From contig NZ_CP079105.1 in the NCBI RefSeq assembly GCF_019285775.1, forward strand, positions 930,001-994,000: a stretch of DNA of 64,000 nt. The letters are read 5' to 3'. The stretch comes from Skermania piniformis (lineage in GTDB: Bacteria > Actinomycetota > Actinomycetes > Mycobacteriales > Mycobacteriaceae). Shown one piece after another: positions 16,990 through 27,022 of the stretch (position 1 is the first letter of the stretch; the number at the start of each line of letters is the position of its first letter). Under the pieces are notes generated by a model. That model was not told where the DNA came from. It did no database searches and was given only the letters and a program-made list of their open reading frames with translations. The position numbers and the translations under genes are program-made.

Positions 16990-18333
16990 ATGGGTCGGAT
17001 GTTCGGCACCGACGGGGTGCGCGGCTTGGCAAATGCGAACCTCGGCCCCGAGCTGGCGCTCCAACTGGCCGGTGCAGCCGCTCAGGAGCTCGGTCGGGCG
17101 ACCGGAGCATCGTCGTCGCCACGCCCGCTGGCCGTGATCGGTCGTGACCCGCGGGCCAGCGGGGAGATGCTCGAGGCGGCGGTCACCGCGGGTCTGACCG
17201 CGTCCGGCGTCGATGTGCTTTCGGTCGGGGTGTTGCCTACGCCGGCGGTTGCCTACCTCACCGCGTACTACGACGCCTGCATGGGTGTGATGATCTCGGC
17301 GTCGCACAACCCGATGCCGGACAACGGGATCAAGATCTTCGCGGCCGGCGGCCGGAAATTGGACGATGCCACGGAGTGCCGGATCGAGGCCCGAGTGCAC
17401 GCCGGGGAGGTGCGCCGGCCGACCGGAGCCGGAATCGGTCGGGTACAGGTCGCTGTGGATCCGGCGAGCCGGTATCTCGCCCATCTGGTCGGTGTGTTGC
17501 CCGGCCGAATCACGGGGCTGACGGTCGTGGTCGATTGCGCCCACGGCGCCGCGTCGGCTACCGCGCCTGCTGCCTACGCTGCCGCCGGCGCCCGAGTGAT
17601 CACGATCAACGCCGAGCCGGACGGGCTGAACATCAACGACGGCTGTGGCTCGACTCATCTCGAGCAGCTGCAGAAAGCGGTCGTCGAGCACGGCGCGGAT
17701 ATCGGCATCGCACATGACGGCGACGCCGACCGCTGTCTGGCCGTGGACGCCGCCGGTGCGGTCGTCGACGGGGATGCGATCATGGCGGTGCTGGCGCTGG
17801 CGCTGCACGACGCGGGGCGACTCGTGGACGACACCTTGGTCACGACCGTGATGAGCAATCTAGGCCTGCGGATCGCGATGCGCGAGCAGGGGATCGCGAT
17901 GGTGACCACCGCAGTCGGTGATCGGTATGTGCTCGAAGAACTGGAGCGCGGTGGTTACAGCCTGGGTGGCGAGCAGTCCGGACACGTGGTGATTCCGGCG
18001 CACAGCAGTACCGGTGACGGCATCTTGACGGCTTTGCTGGTACTGGGCCGGATGGCCGAGACCGGCCGCTCGTTGGCCGAGTTGGCCGGCGTGATGACCC
18101 AGTTGCCGCAGGTTTTGATCAACGTGCCGGTAGCCGACCGTGCTGCGGCGGTTCGGTCCGCGCGGGTGGCTGCCGCAGTGCACCGAGTCGAACAGGAGTT
18201 GGGGGATACCGGTCGGGTCTTGTTGCGGCCCAGCGGCACCGAGCAGTTGGTCCGGGTGATGATCGAGGCCGAGCGAGTCGACGTGGCCGAACGGCTGGCG
18301 CGCGACTTGGCTGCTGTGGTCGCTGCGGCCTGA
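16990..18333 (+). CDS. glmM: Phosphoglucosamine mutase
   Basis: A 447-residue enzyme converting glucosamine-6-phosphate to glucosamine-1-phosphate for UDP-GlcNAc, and so for peptidoglycan and arabinogalactan linkage. The N-terminus M-F-G-T-D-G-V-R-G is typical. The phosphoserine loop I-S-A-S-H-N-P carries the catalytic Ser105, and D-G-D-A-D-R-C is the metal-binding loop. The C-terminal phosphate-binding loop is R-P-S-G-T-E. ATG 16990 matches the family start; an in-frame GTG lies directly before it. glmS, the preceding step, is 6.3 kb downstream on the same strand. Convergent with the ABC-F gene, 12 bp apart. Confidence 0.97.
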   Translation: MGRMFGTDGVRGLANANLGPELALQLAGAAAQELGRATGASSSPRPLAVIGRDPRASGEMLEAAVTAGLTASGVDVLSVGVLPTPAVAYLTAYYDACMGVMISASHNPMPDNGIKIFAAGGRKLDDATECRIEARVHAGEVRRPTGAGIGRVQVAVDPASRYLAHLVGVLPGRITGLTVVVDCAHGAASATAPAAYAAAGARVITINAEPDGLNINDGCGSTHLEQLQKAVVEHGADIGIAHDGDADRCLAVDAAGAVVDGDAIMAVLALALHDAGRLVDDTLVTTVMSNLGLRIAMREQGIAMVTTAVGDRYVLEELERGGYSLGGEQSGHVVIPAHSSTGDGILTALLVLGRMAETGRSLAELAGVMTQLPQVLINVPVADRAAAVRSARVAAAVHRVEQELGDTGRVLLRPSGTEQLVRVMIEAERVDVAERLARDLAAVVAAA

Positions 18334-18345
18334 TTCTGCTCGCCG

Positions 18346-19965
18346 TTACTCGCTTTCGGTCACTTTCCCGTCCGCGACCGCCCAACGTCGCGTAGCGCGG
18401 ACCGCCTCCAGCATCCGTCGGTCGTGGGTCACCAGCAGCAGCGTCCCGTCGAACGCCTCGACCGCCTGCTCCAACTGCTCGATCGCCGGCAGGTCCAGAT
18501 GGTTGGTCGGTTCGTCGAGGACCAGCAGGTTCACTCCGCGGGCCTGGAGCAGAGCCAGTCCCGCGCGGGTACGTTCGCCGGGCGAAAGGGTCGCGGCCGG
18601 CCGCATGACGTGGTCACCACGCAGGCCGAACTTGGCCAGCAACGTCCGCACGTCCGCTACCGCCTGGTCCGGTACCTCGGCGGCGAAGACCTCGGCGAGC
18701 GGTGCAGTACCGCGAAACAGGCCGCGCGCCTGATCGATCTCCCCGATCTGTACGCCGGCGCCCAACGTCGCGGTTCCGGCCGCCGGGCGAATCCGGCCGA
18801 GCAGCAGCGACAGGAGGGTCGACTTGCCCGCGCCGTTCGCTCCGGTGATGACGATTCGGTCGGACCGATCGACGTGCAGGTCCACTGGCCCCAGGGTGAA
18901 CCCGGCGCGGGTCACCATGGCTCCGGACAGCGTCGCCACCACCGTGCCACTCCGCGCCGCGGACGCGATGTTCATCCGCAGTTCCCACTCCTTGCGAGGT
19001 TCCTCGACCACGTCGAGCCGCTCGATTCGGCGTTGGGTCTGGCGTGCCTTCGCCGCCTGCTTCTCGGTCGACTCGGCCCGGAATTTTCGGCCGATCTTGT
19101 CGTTGTCGGTCGACTTGCGGCGGGCGTTTCGTACCCCGTGCTCGAGCCAGTTCCGCTGCATCCGGGCCCGGTCCTGCAGTGTCGAAAGGTTCTCGGCGTA
19201 TTCGTCATAGGCGTCTCGCGCGTGTTGGCGGGCGATCGCCCGTTCCGCCAGATACGCATCGTAACCGCCGTCGTAGATCGCCACTCGGTGCTGGGCGAGA
19301 TCAAGCTCGACGATCCGATTCACGGTGCGCGCGAGGAACTCCCGATCGTGGCTGACCACCATCAGCGGCGTGTGCACCGTCTCGACGAAGCGCTCGAGCC
19401 GCGTCAGCCCGGCCAGATCGAGGTCGTTGGTCGGTTCGTCGAGGAGCAGCACGTCGTACCGGGACAGCAGCACGGCGGCCAACCCGGCGCGGGCCGCCTG
19501 GCCGCCGGAGAGCCCGGTCATCGGCGCCGTCAACGCCGAAGCCAGGCCGAGCTCCGCGGCGATCTGGGCGGCACGCTCGTCCAAGTCGGCGCCGCCGAGT
19601 GCCAGCCACCGTTCGAGTGCGGGCGAGTAGGTGTCGTCGGCGCCGTCGGCGAGCGCCGCTGCGGCTGCCTCCATCGCTGCCTCGGCCGGCGACACGCCGG
19701 TGCGCCGCGCCAGGAACTGCAGGACCGTCTCGCCGGGTCGTCGCTCCGGTTCTTGTGCGAGGTAACCGACGCTCGCATCCGGCGGGCTGGCGGTGACCCC
19801 GGGCCCACCCGCAGCCAGCAACCGGAGCAGAGTCGACTTACCGGCGCCGTTCGCGCCGACCAGGCCGATCACATCGCCGGGTGCCAGGGTCAGGTCGAAA
19901 TCGCTGAACAGTTGCCGATTTCCATGTGCTGCGGCCAAACCGCGCGCCTGCAACGTCGCGTTCAC
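18346..19965 (-). CDS. ABC-F family ATP-binding protein (ribosome-associated)
   Basis: A 539-residue protein of two fused ABC ATPase domains and no membrane segment. Walker A motifs G-A-N-G-A-G-K-S-T-L-L occur near residues 36 and 378; signatures are L-S-G-G-Q-A-A-R-A-G and L-S-P-G-E-R-T-R-A-G, each followed by L-L-L-D-E-P-T-N-D-L-D and L-V-L-D-E-P-T-N-H-L-D. The charged linker between the domains (about 240-320) is the P-site tRNA interaction region in this family. ABC-F proteins act on ribosomes as translation factors or antibiotic-protection factors; which applies here cannot be told. GTG 19965 gives the conserved start (N-A-T-L-Q-A-R-G-L); the frame stays open further upstream without domain homology. 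Confidence 0.9.
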   Translation of the reverse strand: MNATLQARGLAAAHGNRQLFSDFDLTLAPGDVIGLVGANGAGKSTLLRLLAAGGPGVTASPPDASVGYLAQEPERRPGETVLQFLARRTGVSPAEAAMEAAAAALADGADDTYSPALERWLALGGADLDERAAQIAAELGLASALTAPMTGLSGGQAARAGLAAVLLSRYDVLLLDEPTNDLDLAGLTRLERFVETVHTPLMVVSHDREFLARTVNRIVELDLAQHRVAIYDGGYDAYLAERAIARQHARDAYDEYAENLSTLQDRARMQRNWLEHGVRNARRKSTDNDKIGRKFRAESTEKQAAKARQTQRRIERLDVVEEPRKEWELRMNIASAARSGTVVATLSGAMVTRAGFTLGPVDLHVDRSDRIVITGANGAGKSTLLSLLLGRIRPAAGTATLGAGVQIGEIDQARGLFRGTAPLAEVFAAEVPDQAVADVRTLLAKFGLRGDHVMRPAATLSPGERTRAGLALLQARGVNLLVLDEPTNHLDLPAIEQLEQAVEAFDGTLLLVTHDRRMLEAVRATRRWAVADGKVTESE

Positions 19966-20002
19966 CGGTGCATCGTGGCACGTGGTCGGGCACCACAACG
20001 CA

Positions 20003-20036
20003 GTGGCTGGCCGCGCCCGCAGGCACGACCAGCCAC
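20003..20036 (-). terminator. Hairpin after the sortase gene
   Basis: Arms GTGGCTGG (20003-20010) and CCAGCCAC (20029-20036) with an 18-nt GC-rich loop, 18 bp beyond the stop of the minus-strand sortase gene and 37 bp upstream of the ABC-F start. Likely a terminator of the sortase unit; the loop is long and there is no T-run. Confidence 0.4.
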
Positions 20037-20053
20037 GTGATGCTTCGAGGTGA

Positions 20054-20632
20054 TCAGGTGGTCGACACCAGCGACGAGTAGACCACCACATTCGACTTGT
20101 AACTGCGTGCGGCGGCATCGAAATCACCGCCACAGGTGACCAGCTGCAGCTGACTCTGGTCCCGGCCGCCGAACACCTGCTGGTTCGGGAAGTCGGTCTT
20201 GAGGTAGCTCTGTATGTCGGTCACCGCGAAGTGTGCGGTCTTTCCGTCGGCTCGTTTGACGTCGACGGTGTCCCCTTTCTTCAGCTTCTTCAGATCGATG
20301 AACACGCCGGGCCCGGCGACGTTGTCGACGTGACCGAGGATGACCGCCGACCCCTTTTCCCCGGGTGCCGGCCCCGGCTGATACCACGAGGCTTGTTTGT
20401 AGTCGGCCGGCACTTGCACCCGGCCGTCGTTGGTCATTCCGGTCGCGATCAGCGAGCCTGACATGTTGATCGCCGGGATCGCCAGCGATACCGGCGTCGA
20501 GCGGCTGATCGGCGGCGCCGATACCACCGCGTCCGAGTTCGTCGAATCCTTGGCGCAGCCGCCGATCGCCAGCCCGACGAGCGCGAGCAGTGCGACGAGG
20601 CAGCGGACCGCGCGCGTCGGGACGGCGGTCAC
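20054..20632 (-). CDS. Class F-type sortase, predicted lipoprotein
   Basis: A 192-residue transpeptidase. The N-terminal signal ends in a lipobox (A-I-G-G-C, Cys26), giving a membrane-anchored lipoprotein, unusual for sortases, which mostly use a transmembrane helix. The sortase core runs from about residue 47 (P-V-S-L-A-I-P-A-I) to the end, with His101 in I-L-G-H-V-D-N, Cys167 in L-V-T-C-G-G and Arg176 as the catalytic triad. GTG 20632 overlaps the stop of the upstream repeat-protein gene (GTGA), so the two are translationally coupled. Class E/F sortases of actinobacteria mostly have unknown substrates; the coupled gene is an obvious candidate. Confidence 0.88.
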   Translation of the reverse strand: MTAVPTRAVRCLVALLALVGLAIGGCAKDSTNSDAVVSAPPISRSTPVSLAIPAINMSGSLIATGMTNDGRVQVPADYKQASWYQPGPAPGEKGSAVILGHVDNVAGPGVFIDLKKLKKGDTVDVKRADGKTAHFAVTDIQSYLKTDFPNQQVFGGRDQSQLQLVTCGGDFDAAARSYKSNVVVYSSLVSTT

Positions 20633-21708
20633 GAGACGGCGAGCTGAACGGTCCGGGACCGCCGCCGAATGGTCGGCAGTGCGGCAGACCCGAGCAGGAG
20701 CGCCCCGGCAACGCCGAGCAAACCGGGATCGACCGGGGCCGTGCCGCCGCCGCCGGCTTCCGGGCCGGTGCCGGTGGGCACGACGTAGCCGCCGGGCGGC
20801 ATCAGATCGGTGCGTGCGGTGCCGCCGGCCATACCGGTCGACGCGAGCTGGGCCGGGATGACCATTCCGCTGGTGGTCGAGCCACCGTTCGCGCCGGCAG
20901 CCCCGCCGCCGGCAGCCCCGCCGGCCGCGTTGTTCAATCCGCCGGCGAGCAGACCGGCGCCGACCCCGGCCGCTGCGCCGGCGATCAGACCCGCGCCGAC
21001 CCCGGCGGCGATCCCGGCGGCAGCGCCGAGGTCGACCCCGGCGCTGGCTCCGGTGCTGGCGTTGGCCGAGCCGGCGACACTGCCGACCGCGTCGGTTGCC
21101 GTGTCGACGACGCCGTCGACCGCGCCGGTGGCGGTGCCGGCGACATTGTCGAGTGCGCCGGTGGCGGTGCCGGCGACATTGTCGAGTGCGCCGGTGGCGG
21201 TGCCGGCCACGCCGTCGACCGCGCCGGTGGCGGTGCCGGCGACATTGTCGAGTGCGCCGGTGGCGGTGCCGGCGACATTGTCGAGTGCGCCGGTGGCGGT
21301 GCCGGCGACATTGTCGAGTGCGCCGGTGGCGGTGCCGGCGACATTGCCGGCTGCACCGGCTGCCCCGTCGACCGCGCCGGTGGCGGTGCCGGCGACATTG
21401 CCGGCTGCACCGGCTGCCCCGTCGAGTGCGCCGGTGGCGGTGCCGGCGACCCCGGCCGCGCCGTCGAGCGCGCCGTCGAGTGCGCCGCTGCCCGCCCCGC
21501 CGGCGGTGATGCCGGGAGTGGTCACGCTGGGAACGGTGACGCTGGGAACGTTGACGGCGCCGCCGCCACCACCGCCGAGGCCGATGCCGATCTGGGCGGT
21601 TGCCAACGGAGCAGTTGCGACCATCGCGCTGGCGCCGACTGCGAGTGCGGCTGCGCGGAGCCAAGCCCGTCGCATGGTGTGGATTCGAGTGCTGTTACCT
21701 GCAGTCAT
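20629..21708 (-). CDS. Exported Ala/Gly-rich repeat protein with C-terminal membrane anchor, candidate sortase substrate
   Basis: A 359-residue protein of low-complexity sequence. An N-terminal signal peptide (M-R-R-A-W-L-R-A-A-A-L-A-V-G..., cleavage after A-T-A near residue 38) is followed by a Gly-rich stretch, then tandem 11-residue units of the type G-A-L-D-N-V-A-G-T-A-T, then Ala/Gly-rich regions. The C-terminus has V-V-P-T-G-T-G, a Gly-rich spacer, a hydrophobic helix (L-L-G-V-A-G-A-L-L-L-G-S-A-A-L) and a basic tail R-R-R-S-R, the layout of a cell-wall sorting signal although not a canonical LPXTG. GAGG lies just before ATG 21708; ATG 21675 is an alternative. It overlaps the sortase start by 4 bp. 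No enzymatic domain is seen. Confidence 0.82.
   Translation of the reverse strand: MTAGNSTRIHTMRRAWLRAAALAVGASAMVATAPLATAQIGIGLGGGGGGAVNVPSVTVPSVTTPGITAGGAGSGALDGALDGAAGVAGTATGALDGAAGAAGNVAGTATGAVDGAAGAAGNVAGTATGALDNVAGTATGALDNVAGTATGALDNVAGTATGAVDGVAGTATGALDNVAGTATGALDNVAGTATGAVDGVVDTATDAVGSVAGSANASTGASAGVDLGAAAGIAAGVGAGLIAGAAAGVGAGLLAGGLNNAAGGAAGGGAAGANGGSTTSGMVIPAQLASTGMAGGTARTDLMPPGGYVVPTGTGPEAGGGGTAPVDPGLLGVAGALLLGSAALPTIRRRSRTVQLAVS
21122..21480. repeat. 33-bp tandem repeat array coding for 11-residue units
   Basis: Six contiguous 33-bp units begin at 21122, 21155, 21188, 21221, 21254 and 21287 on the plus strand; five end in CGACATTGTCGAGT and the third is a variant (CCACGCCGTCGACC). 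Two longer 54-bp units (33 plus 21) and a partial unit follow to about 21480. On the minus strand they encode G-A-L-D-N-V-A-G-T-A-T and, in the longer units, an added D-G-A-A-G-A-A type segment. Near-identity between units suggests recent expansion by slippage or unequal crossing-over. Confidence 0.9.
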
Positions 21709-21927
21709 CTTTCCTCAGTTCGTGCCTCTTTGCCCGACCGTTGCTGTGCTGTCGTGATCTACCCGTGATTCGTTACTAGAGTCGGTGAAATCCGTTACTC
21801 GAACACCCAGCGCTCGGTCCTGCGTGGTGTGCCGTCCGCCAGGTCGCTGGCTATCGTGACTGCCGGACCGGGAACCCGGTGTGTGTTCGCCGCGTCTCAC
21901 AGTTCGGGTCCGTACGGAGGGGGAAGC

Positions 21928-22224
21928 ATGGACGTGGATGCGGCGGCGATCGACGAGATTGCCCACAGCCTGTGCGCGTCGGCGGGGGTGCTTGCCGAGT
22001 GCGCAGCCCGGGTCGGTGCGATCGAGTTCGGTCCGGCGCAGGCCGGGCGGGCCCACGCCGCGGCCGGCCAGGCATTACAGGCCGGGTTCGCCCATCTCGG
22101 GCAGGCGCTGATCCGATGCAGTGCCAACGCATCTCGATCCGGTACCCTGCTCCGGTCGAACAGTTCCGCGGTCGTGGCCGGTGATCACGCATTCGCGCGC
22201 CGGTTGGCCGGGGCGGATCGGTGA
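21928..22224 (+). CDS. Small helical protein, possible EspC-like type VII secretion target (Rv3440c position)
   Basis: A 98-residue Ala-rich, all-helical protein with a strong GGAGGGGGA ribosome site before ATG 21928. Its layout (V-D-A-A-A-I-D-E-I-A, a central F-G-P-A-Q-A-G, and a terminal D-H-A-F-A-R-R-L) resembles the EspC/DUF2580 type VII targets, but it has no WXG motif and Y-x-x-x-D is absent. The stop overlaps the next gene by four bases (GTGA), as for small helical proteins paired with a larger partner. The gene order (glmM, this pair, hydrolase, glmS) matches Rv3440c-Rv3436c. No signal peptide. Confidence 0.65.
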   Translation: MDVDAAAIDEIAHSLCASAGVLAECAARVGAIEFGPAQAGRAHAAAGQALQAGFAHLGQALIRCSANASRSGTLLRSNSSAVVAGDHAFARRLAGADR

Positions 22225-23741
22225 GACTTCCGGATCGGTCGATCGACGCGGTACTGGATATCGGCGCGCCCGGCTTGACCTACTTCGACCGATACGTCCC
22301 GTTGTTCGAGGACTGGACCGGTGGTCGATTGCCGGGCGAGCTGGACGTCGCGGATCTGCGCGAACTCTACGATCAGCAACGTGGTCTGGACCTGACGCTG
22401 CTGGACGCTGCGCGTCGGCAACTCGGGCAGCATCTCGGGGTTGCGGCCGACGAGGTCGACAAACAACGAGGCGGGTTGGCGGCATTGCCCCAGGCGGTCC
22501 GGGGGAGCACGGCGGATCGAGCCGGCGCGACCCTCGGCGCGCACCTGGACCGCGCTCAGCGTGACCTGGCAGCGATGCATCGCGTGCAAGCCGCCTTGAC
22601 CGATGCGATCGAGGTGATCCAACGAGCGGTCCGGGTCAAGTCGGATTACGTCGCGGGACTCGACCCGGTCGGCGCGGCCGGTGACACCGGTCCGAATCAG
22701 ATCGGCGGGATGATTTACCTGGCCCGGACCGGTCACCGACATCCCATATTCCCGATGTTCGGGATGACCGATGCCGACGCGGCCGAATGGCTCGACACGG
22801 TGTTCGTGCCGGAAGTCGTCGGCCGGGTAGCGAGCTTCGTCGAGCAGTGCGAGACGACGACAGCCCTGGTAACCGAGGCCTACCAGACGGTGGCGGCCGC
22901 GATGGCCGCGGTCGATGATTCGGTCTATCCGACGCCGGACGCGTCGGTCGGATCGGTGGTGGTCGAGCCGGCGGGCGCAGTACCGGCGGAGCGGGATCCG
23001 ATTCCGTTGCGTTGGGAGCCCACTGTGCCCGGGTCGACCGCGACCACCGAAGCGGAGCTACCCAGGGGGGACGGAGCAGGTGCGGTGGGGTCGGTTTCGG
23101 CGGTGCCCGGTCCGGCGCCGGCCGCGCATGGCGTGGTCGACATTTCCCGGGTACTGGGTGGGCTCGGCGGCGCCGTCGAGGTGGCGGCCGAGGCGGTAGC
23201 GAAGGTGATCGAACAGACCGCACCGGTGATTTGCGAGGCCGTTGCCGATGCGGCACGCATAGTCGGCGATGCGCTGGACCCGTCGGCGCCTGACAGTTCG
23301 GCGGCGCAACCCTCGCTCGAGGCAACCGGGTGTCCGGACCACATGCCGGGCCCAAACCACACCGCCGACCGGGTTGTCGAGTCGGCGCCGACCGGTCCGC
23401 CTCCGGACCAGACCGCCTCGCCGGCTCCGGAAGTTTCAGCGCCCCTGGAAACGGCGGTGCCCCTGGAAACTGCGGCGTCCCCCGAAACGGCGGTGCCGCC
23501 GGAAATCTCAGCGCCCCCCGGGCCCGGAAGGCCTGAACCCGTTGTGCCTGAACCCGTCGTGCCCGAACCGGCCGCATGCGCGGTGCCGGGCACTGTTGTC
23601 TCCGAACCTGCTGGGCCGGAACCTGCTGGGCCGGAACCTGCTGGGCCCGAACCAGCCGCACCGGAGCTGAGCGCACCGGCGGCAGGCGCCGGCGCAGCGG
23701 TAGATGTCGGCGCCGAACTGGCCGAAGCCGGTCCGCTTTAG
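22221..23741 (+). CDS. Ala/Pro-rich conserved protein, Rv3439c-like, possible type VII effector
   Basis: A 506-residue protein translationally coupled to the small helical gene. Residues 1-240 are structured and mostly helical (D-I-G-A-P-G-L-T-Y-F-D-R-Y-V-P-L-F near 14-30; Q-I-G-G-M-I-Y-L-A-R-T-G-H near 160), followed by an Ala-rich helix around 310-350 and a long disordered Pro-rich tail. The tail holds repeats of the type P-L-E-T-A-V and, at 23604-23648, three 15-bp units coding E-P-A-G-P. No signal peptide or membrane helix, which fits a cytosolic chaperone client or type VII export. It corresponds by position and composition to Rv3439c, annotated as alanine- and proline-rich. The activity of the N-terminal domain is not recognised. 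Confidence 0.7.
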   Translation: MRLPDRSIDAVLDIGAPGLTYFDRYVPLFEDWTGGRLPGELDVADLRELYDQQRGLDLTLLDAARRQLGQHLGVAADEVDKQRGGLAALPQAVRGSTADRAGATLGAHLDRAQRDLAAMHRVQAALTDAIEVIQRAVRVKSDYVAGLDPVGAAGDTGPNQIGGMIYLARTGHRHPIFPMFGMTDADAAEWLDTVFVPEVVGRVASFVEQCETTTALVTEAYQTVAAAMAAVDDSVYPTPDASVGSVVVEPAGAVPAERDPIPLRWEPTVPGSTATTEAELPRGDGAGAVGSVSAVPGPAPAAHGVVDISRVLGGLGGAVEVAAEAVAKVIEQTAPVICEAVADAARIVGDALDPSAPDSSAAQPSLEATGCPDHMPGPNHTADRVVESAPTGPPPDQTASPAPEVSAPLETAVPLETAASPETAVPPEISAPPGPGRPEPVVPEPVVPEPAACAVPGTVVSEPAGPEPAGPEPAGPEPAAPELSAPAAGAGAAVDVGAELAEAGPL

Positions 23742-24583
23742 CCGGCGGCGGCGTGTCCGGGCACGGCGGCCGAGGCGGCCGGATCCGGCGGTGTCGCCGA
23801 CGGAACGGCCGTCCGCGGGATGGTCGCCGCCGGATCGAGGAACGGCCGGTATTCGGGGTCGCCGGCGATGCTGCCCAGCAGAAAGCCGGCGAGCAGCGCG
23901 CGGGTGGTGCGCGCGGTCCGTGGTTCGCTGCGGCCGAAGCCGAGCAAGGCGAGCGTCCGGCGGCCTTCGACGATTCCGTTCGAGCTGGACTTGTCGATCG
24001 TCCGCAGCACCGTCGGCCCCTGCCACGCCTGGTTCAGCGCGGCAGCATTCGACTCCAGGCCACCGAGTTCGCCGGGTGCGGCGAGGATCAGCGCCGGGAT
24101 CTTCAGGCCGGCCGCGACCGACTCGGCGGGCGGTGCGGTCGGGGCCGGAAACAGCGCCCCGACCGCCTGCACGTCCGGCCGCCGGCCGGCCGCCAACACC
24201 GCAGCTCCGGCGCCCATCCCGTGTCCGGCCAGGGCCAGCTTCTCCGGATGCACGCTGATCGAGCCGGTACCCAGGCGAATCTTGGTGCAGATGTCGAGCG
24301 TGGTGCATAGGTCCGTCGCCAGGCCGGTGTGCGAGGGCACCGGGCCGCGTTCGGTGTCGGGGGCGGCGGCGACGATTCCCCAGGACGCCAGATAATCGAG
24401 CAGTTGGGCGTAGTTCGCGGCGCCGGCCAGCCAGCCGTGGCCGAACGCCACGGCGGGTAGGCCGAAGCCCTCGGCGGGCGTGTACACGACCCCCGGCTGG
24501 CCGGCCAGCGCCAGGTTTCCGCGCTGAACCCGATGCGGCCCTCGGAGGGATAGCCGCGCCAGCAGCGACTTCACAGACGTCAC
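23738..24583 (-). CDS. PETase/dienelactone hydrolase-like fold protein lacking the nucleophile serine (Rv3438-like)
   Basis: A 281-residue alpha/beta-hydrolase-fold protein. The strand-turn motif A-F-G-H-G-W-L-A-G and D-Y-L-A-S-W-G-I-V-A-A-A-P-D-T-E resemble cutinase/PETase-type enzymes, but the nucleophile elbow reads G-H-G-M-G instead of G-H-S-M-G: the serine is glycine (codon checked at about 24217). Catalysis by the usual triad is therefore not expected. It overlaps the preceding convergent gene by four bases and diverges from glmS, as Rv3438 does in M. tuberculosis. GTG 24583 (T-S-V-K-S-L-L-A-R-L-S) gives a length near that of Rv3438; the frame is open to 24679, inside the glmS start. 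No signal peptide is evident. Confidence 0.75.
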   Translation of the reverse strand: MTSVKSLLARLSLRGPHRVQRGNLALAGQPGVVYTPAEGFGLPAVAFGHGWLAGAANYAQLLDYLASWGIVAAAPDTERGPVPSHTGLATDLCTTLDICTKIRLGTGSISVHPEKLALAGHGMGAGAAVLAAGRRPDVQAVGALFPAPTAPPAESVAAGLKIPALILAAPGELGGLESNAAALNQAWQGPTVLRTIDKSSSNGIVEGRRTLALLGFGRSEPRTARTTRALLAGFLLGSIAGDPEYRPFLDPAATIPRTAVPSATPPDPAASAAVPGHAAAG

Positions 24584-24677
24584 GGTCACGACCGTAGTCG
24601 AGTGCCTCGTTGGGGACGAGGGGCACAGCCCGATCCGCGGGCCGCCGGACGGGCCGCGGCCAGTATGGTGGTTCGGC

Positions 24678-26547
<1,870 letters not shown>

Positions 26548-26552
26548 GACGG

Positions 26553-26996
26553 TCAGCTGACCTCGACGGTGCCGCGCATCTCCGGGTGCAGGGAGCAGAT
26601 GTAGCTGTAGTTGCCGGCGCCGGTGAAGGTGAAGCTGTACTCGCCTTCCTTGAGGATCGGACTGTTGATCCCGAGGGCGTTGTCCCGGACGCCGGCCACT
26701 TGGTGCGGGATGCCGTCGTCCTGGAACTTCCAGGTCACGGTCTGGCCGACTTTCACCCGGACCGTCGACGGGGTGAACTTCATGTCGGCGATCGTGACCA
26801 CCACGTCGGTGTGTGGCGCCGGGCTGGTCGCGGCCGGGCTACCGGACGCGGGTGATGCGGCTGCCGCCGGCGATCCGCTGCCACTCGCCGGGGAATCGGC
26901 TGCCGACTCGGTCGAGTTCCCGGTACAGGCCGAAAGCCCTGCGGTGAGAATGATTCCGGCGATCGCGAGGCGGACGGACGGGCGGCGAACAATCAT
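26553..26996 (-). CDS. Cupredoxin (plastocyanin-like) lipoprotein
   Basis: A 147-residue exported blue-copper protein. The signal peptide ends in a lipobox (L-S-A-C), followed by a Ser/Ala/Pro-rich linker to about residue 60 and a cupredoxin domain. Type 1 copper ligands are visible: His in I-P-H-Q-V, then Cys, His and Met in Y-I-C-S-L-H-P-E-M. Such proteins carry electrons or bind copper outside the membrane; the partner is unknown. ATG 26996 is chosen as the start of the signal peptide. Convergent with glmS (6 bp) and divergent from nnr (26 bp), so its promoter must overlap the nnr upstream region. Confidence 0.9.
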   Translation of the reverse strand: MIVRRPSVRLAIAGIILTAGLSACTGNSTESAADSPASGSGSPAAAASPASGSPAATSPAPHTDVVVTIADMKFTPSTVRVKVGQTVTWKFQDDGIPHQVAGVRDNALGINSPILKEGEYSFTFTGAGNYSYICSLHPEMRGTVEVS

Positions 26997-27022
26997 GGGC
27001 TGTGAGCGTAGTCTCACCGGAC

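Noticed and set aside
21122-21480. CRISPR-like appearance of the 33-bp repeats
   Set aside because: Units are contiguous without unique spacers and are in frame in a coding gene.
20054-21664. Long minus-strand frame of His/Arg-rich repeats in front of the sortase
   Set aside because: It is the repeat array read in another frame; the real genes are the sortase from 20632 and the Ala/Gly-repeat protein with a signal peptide and ribosome site.
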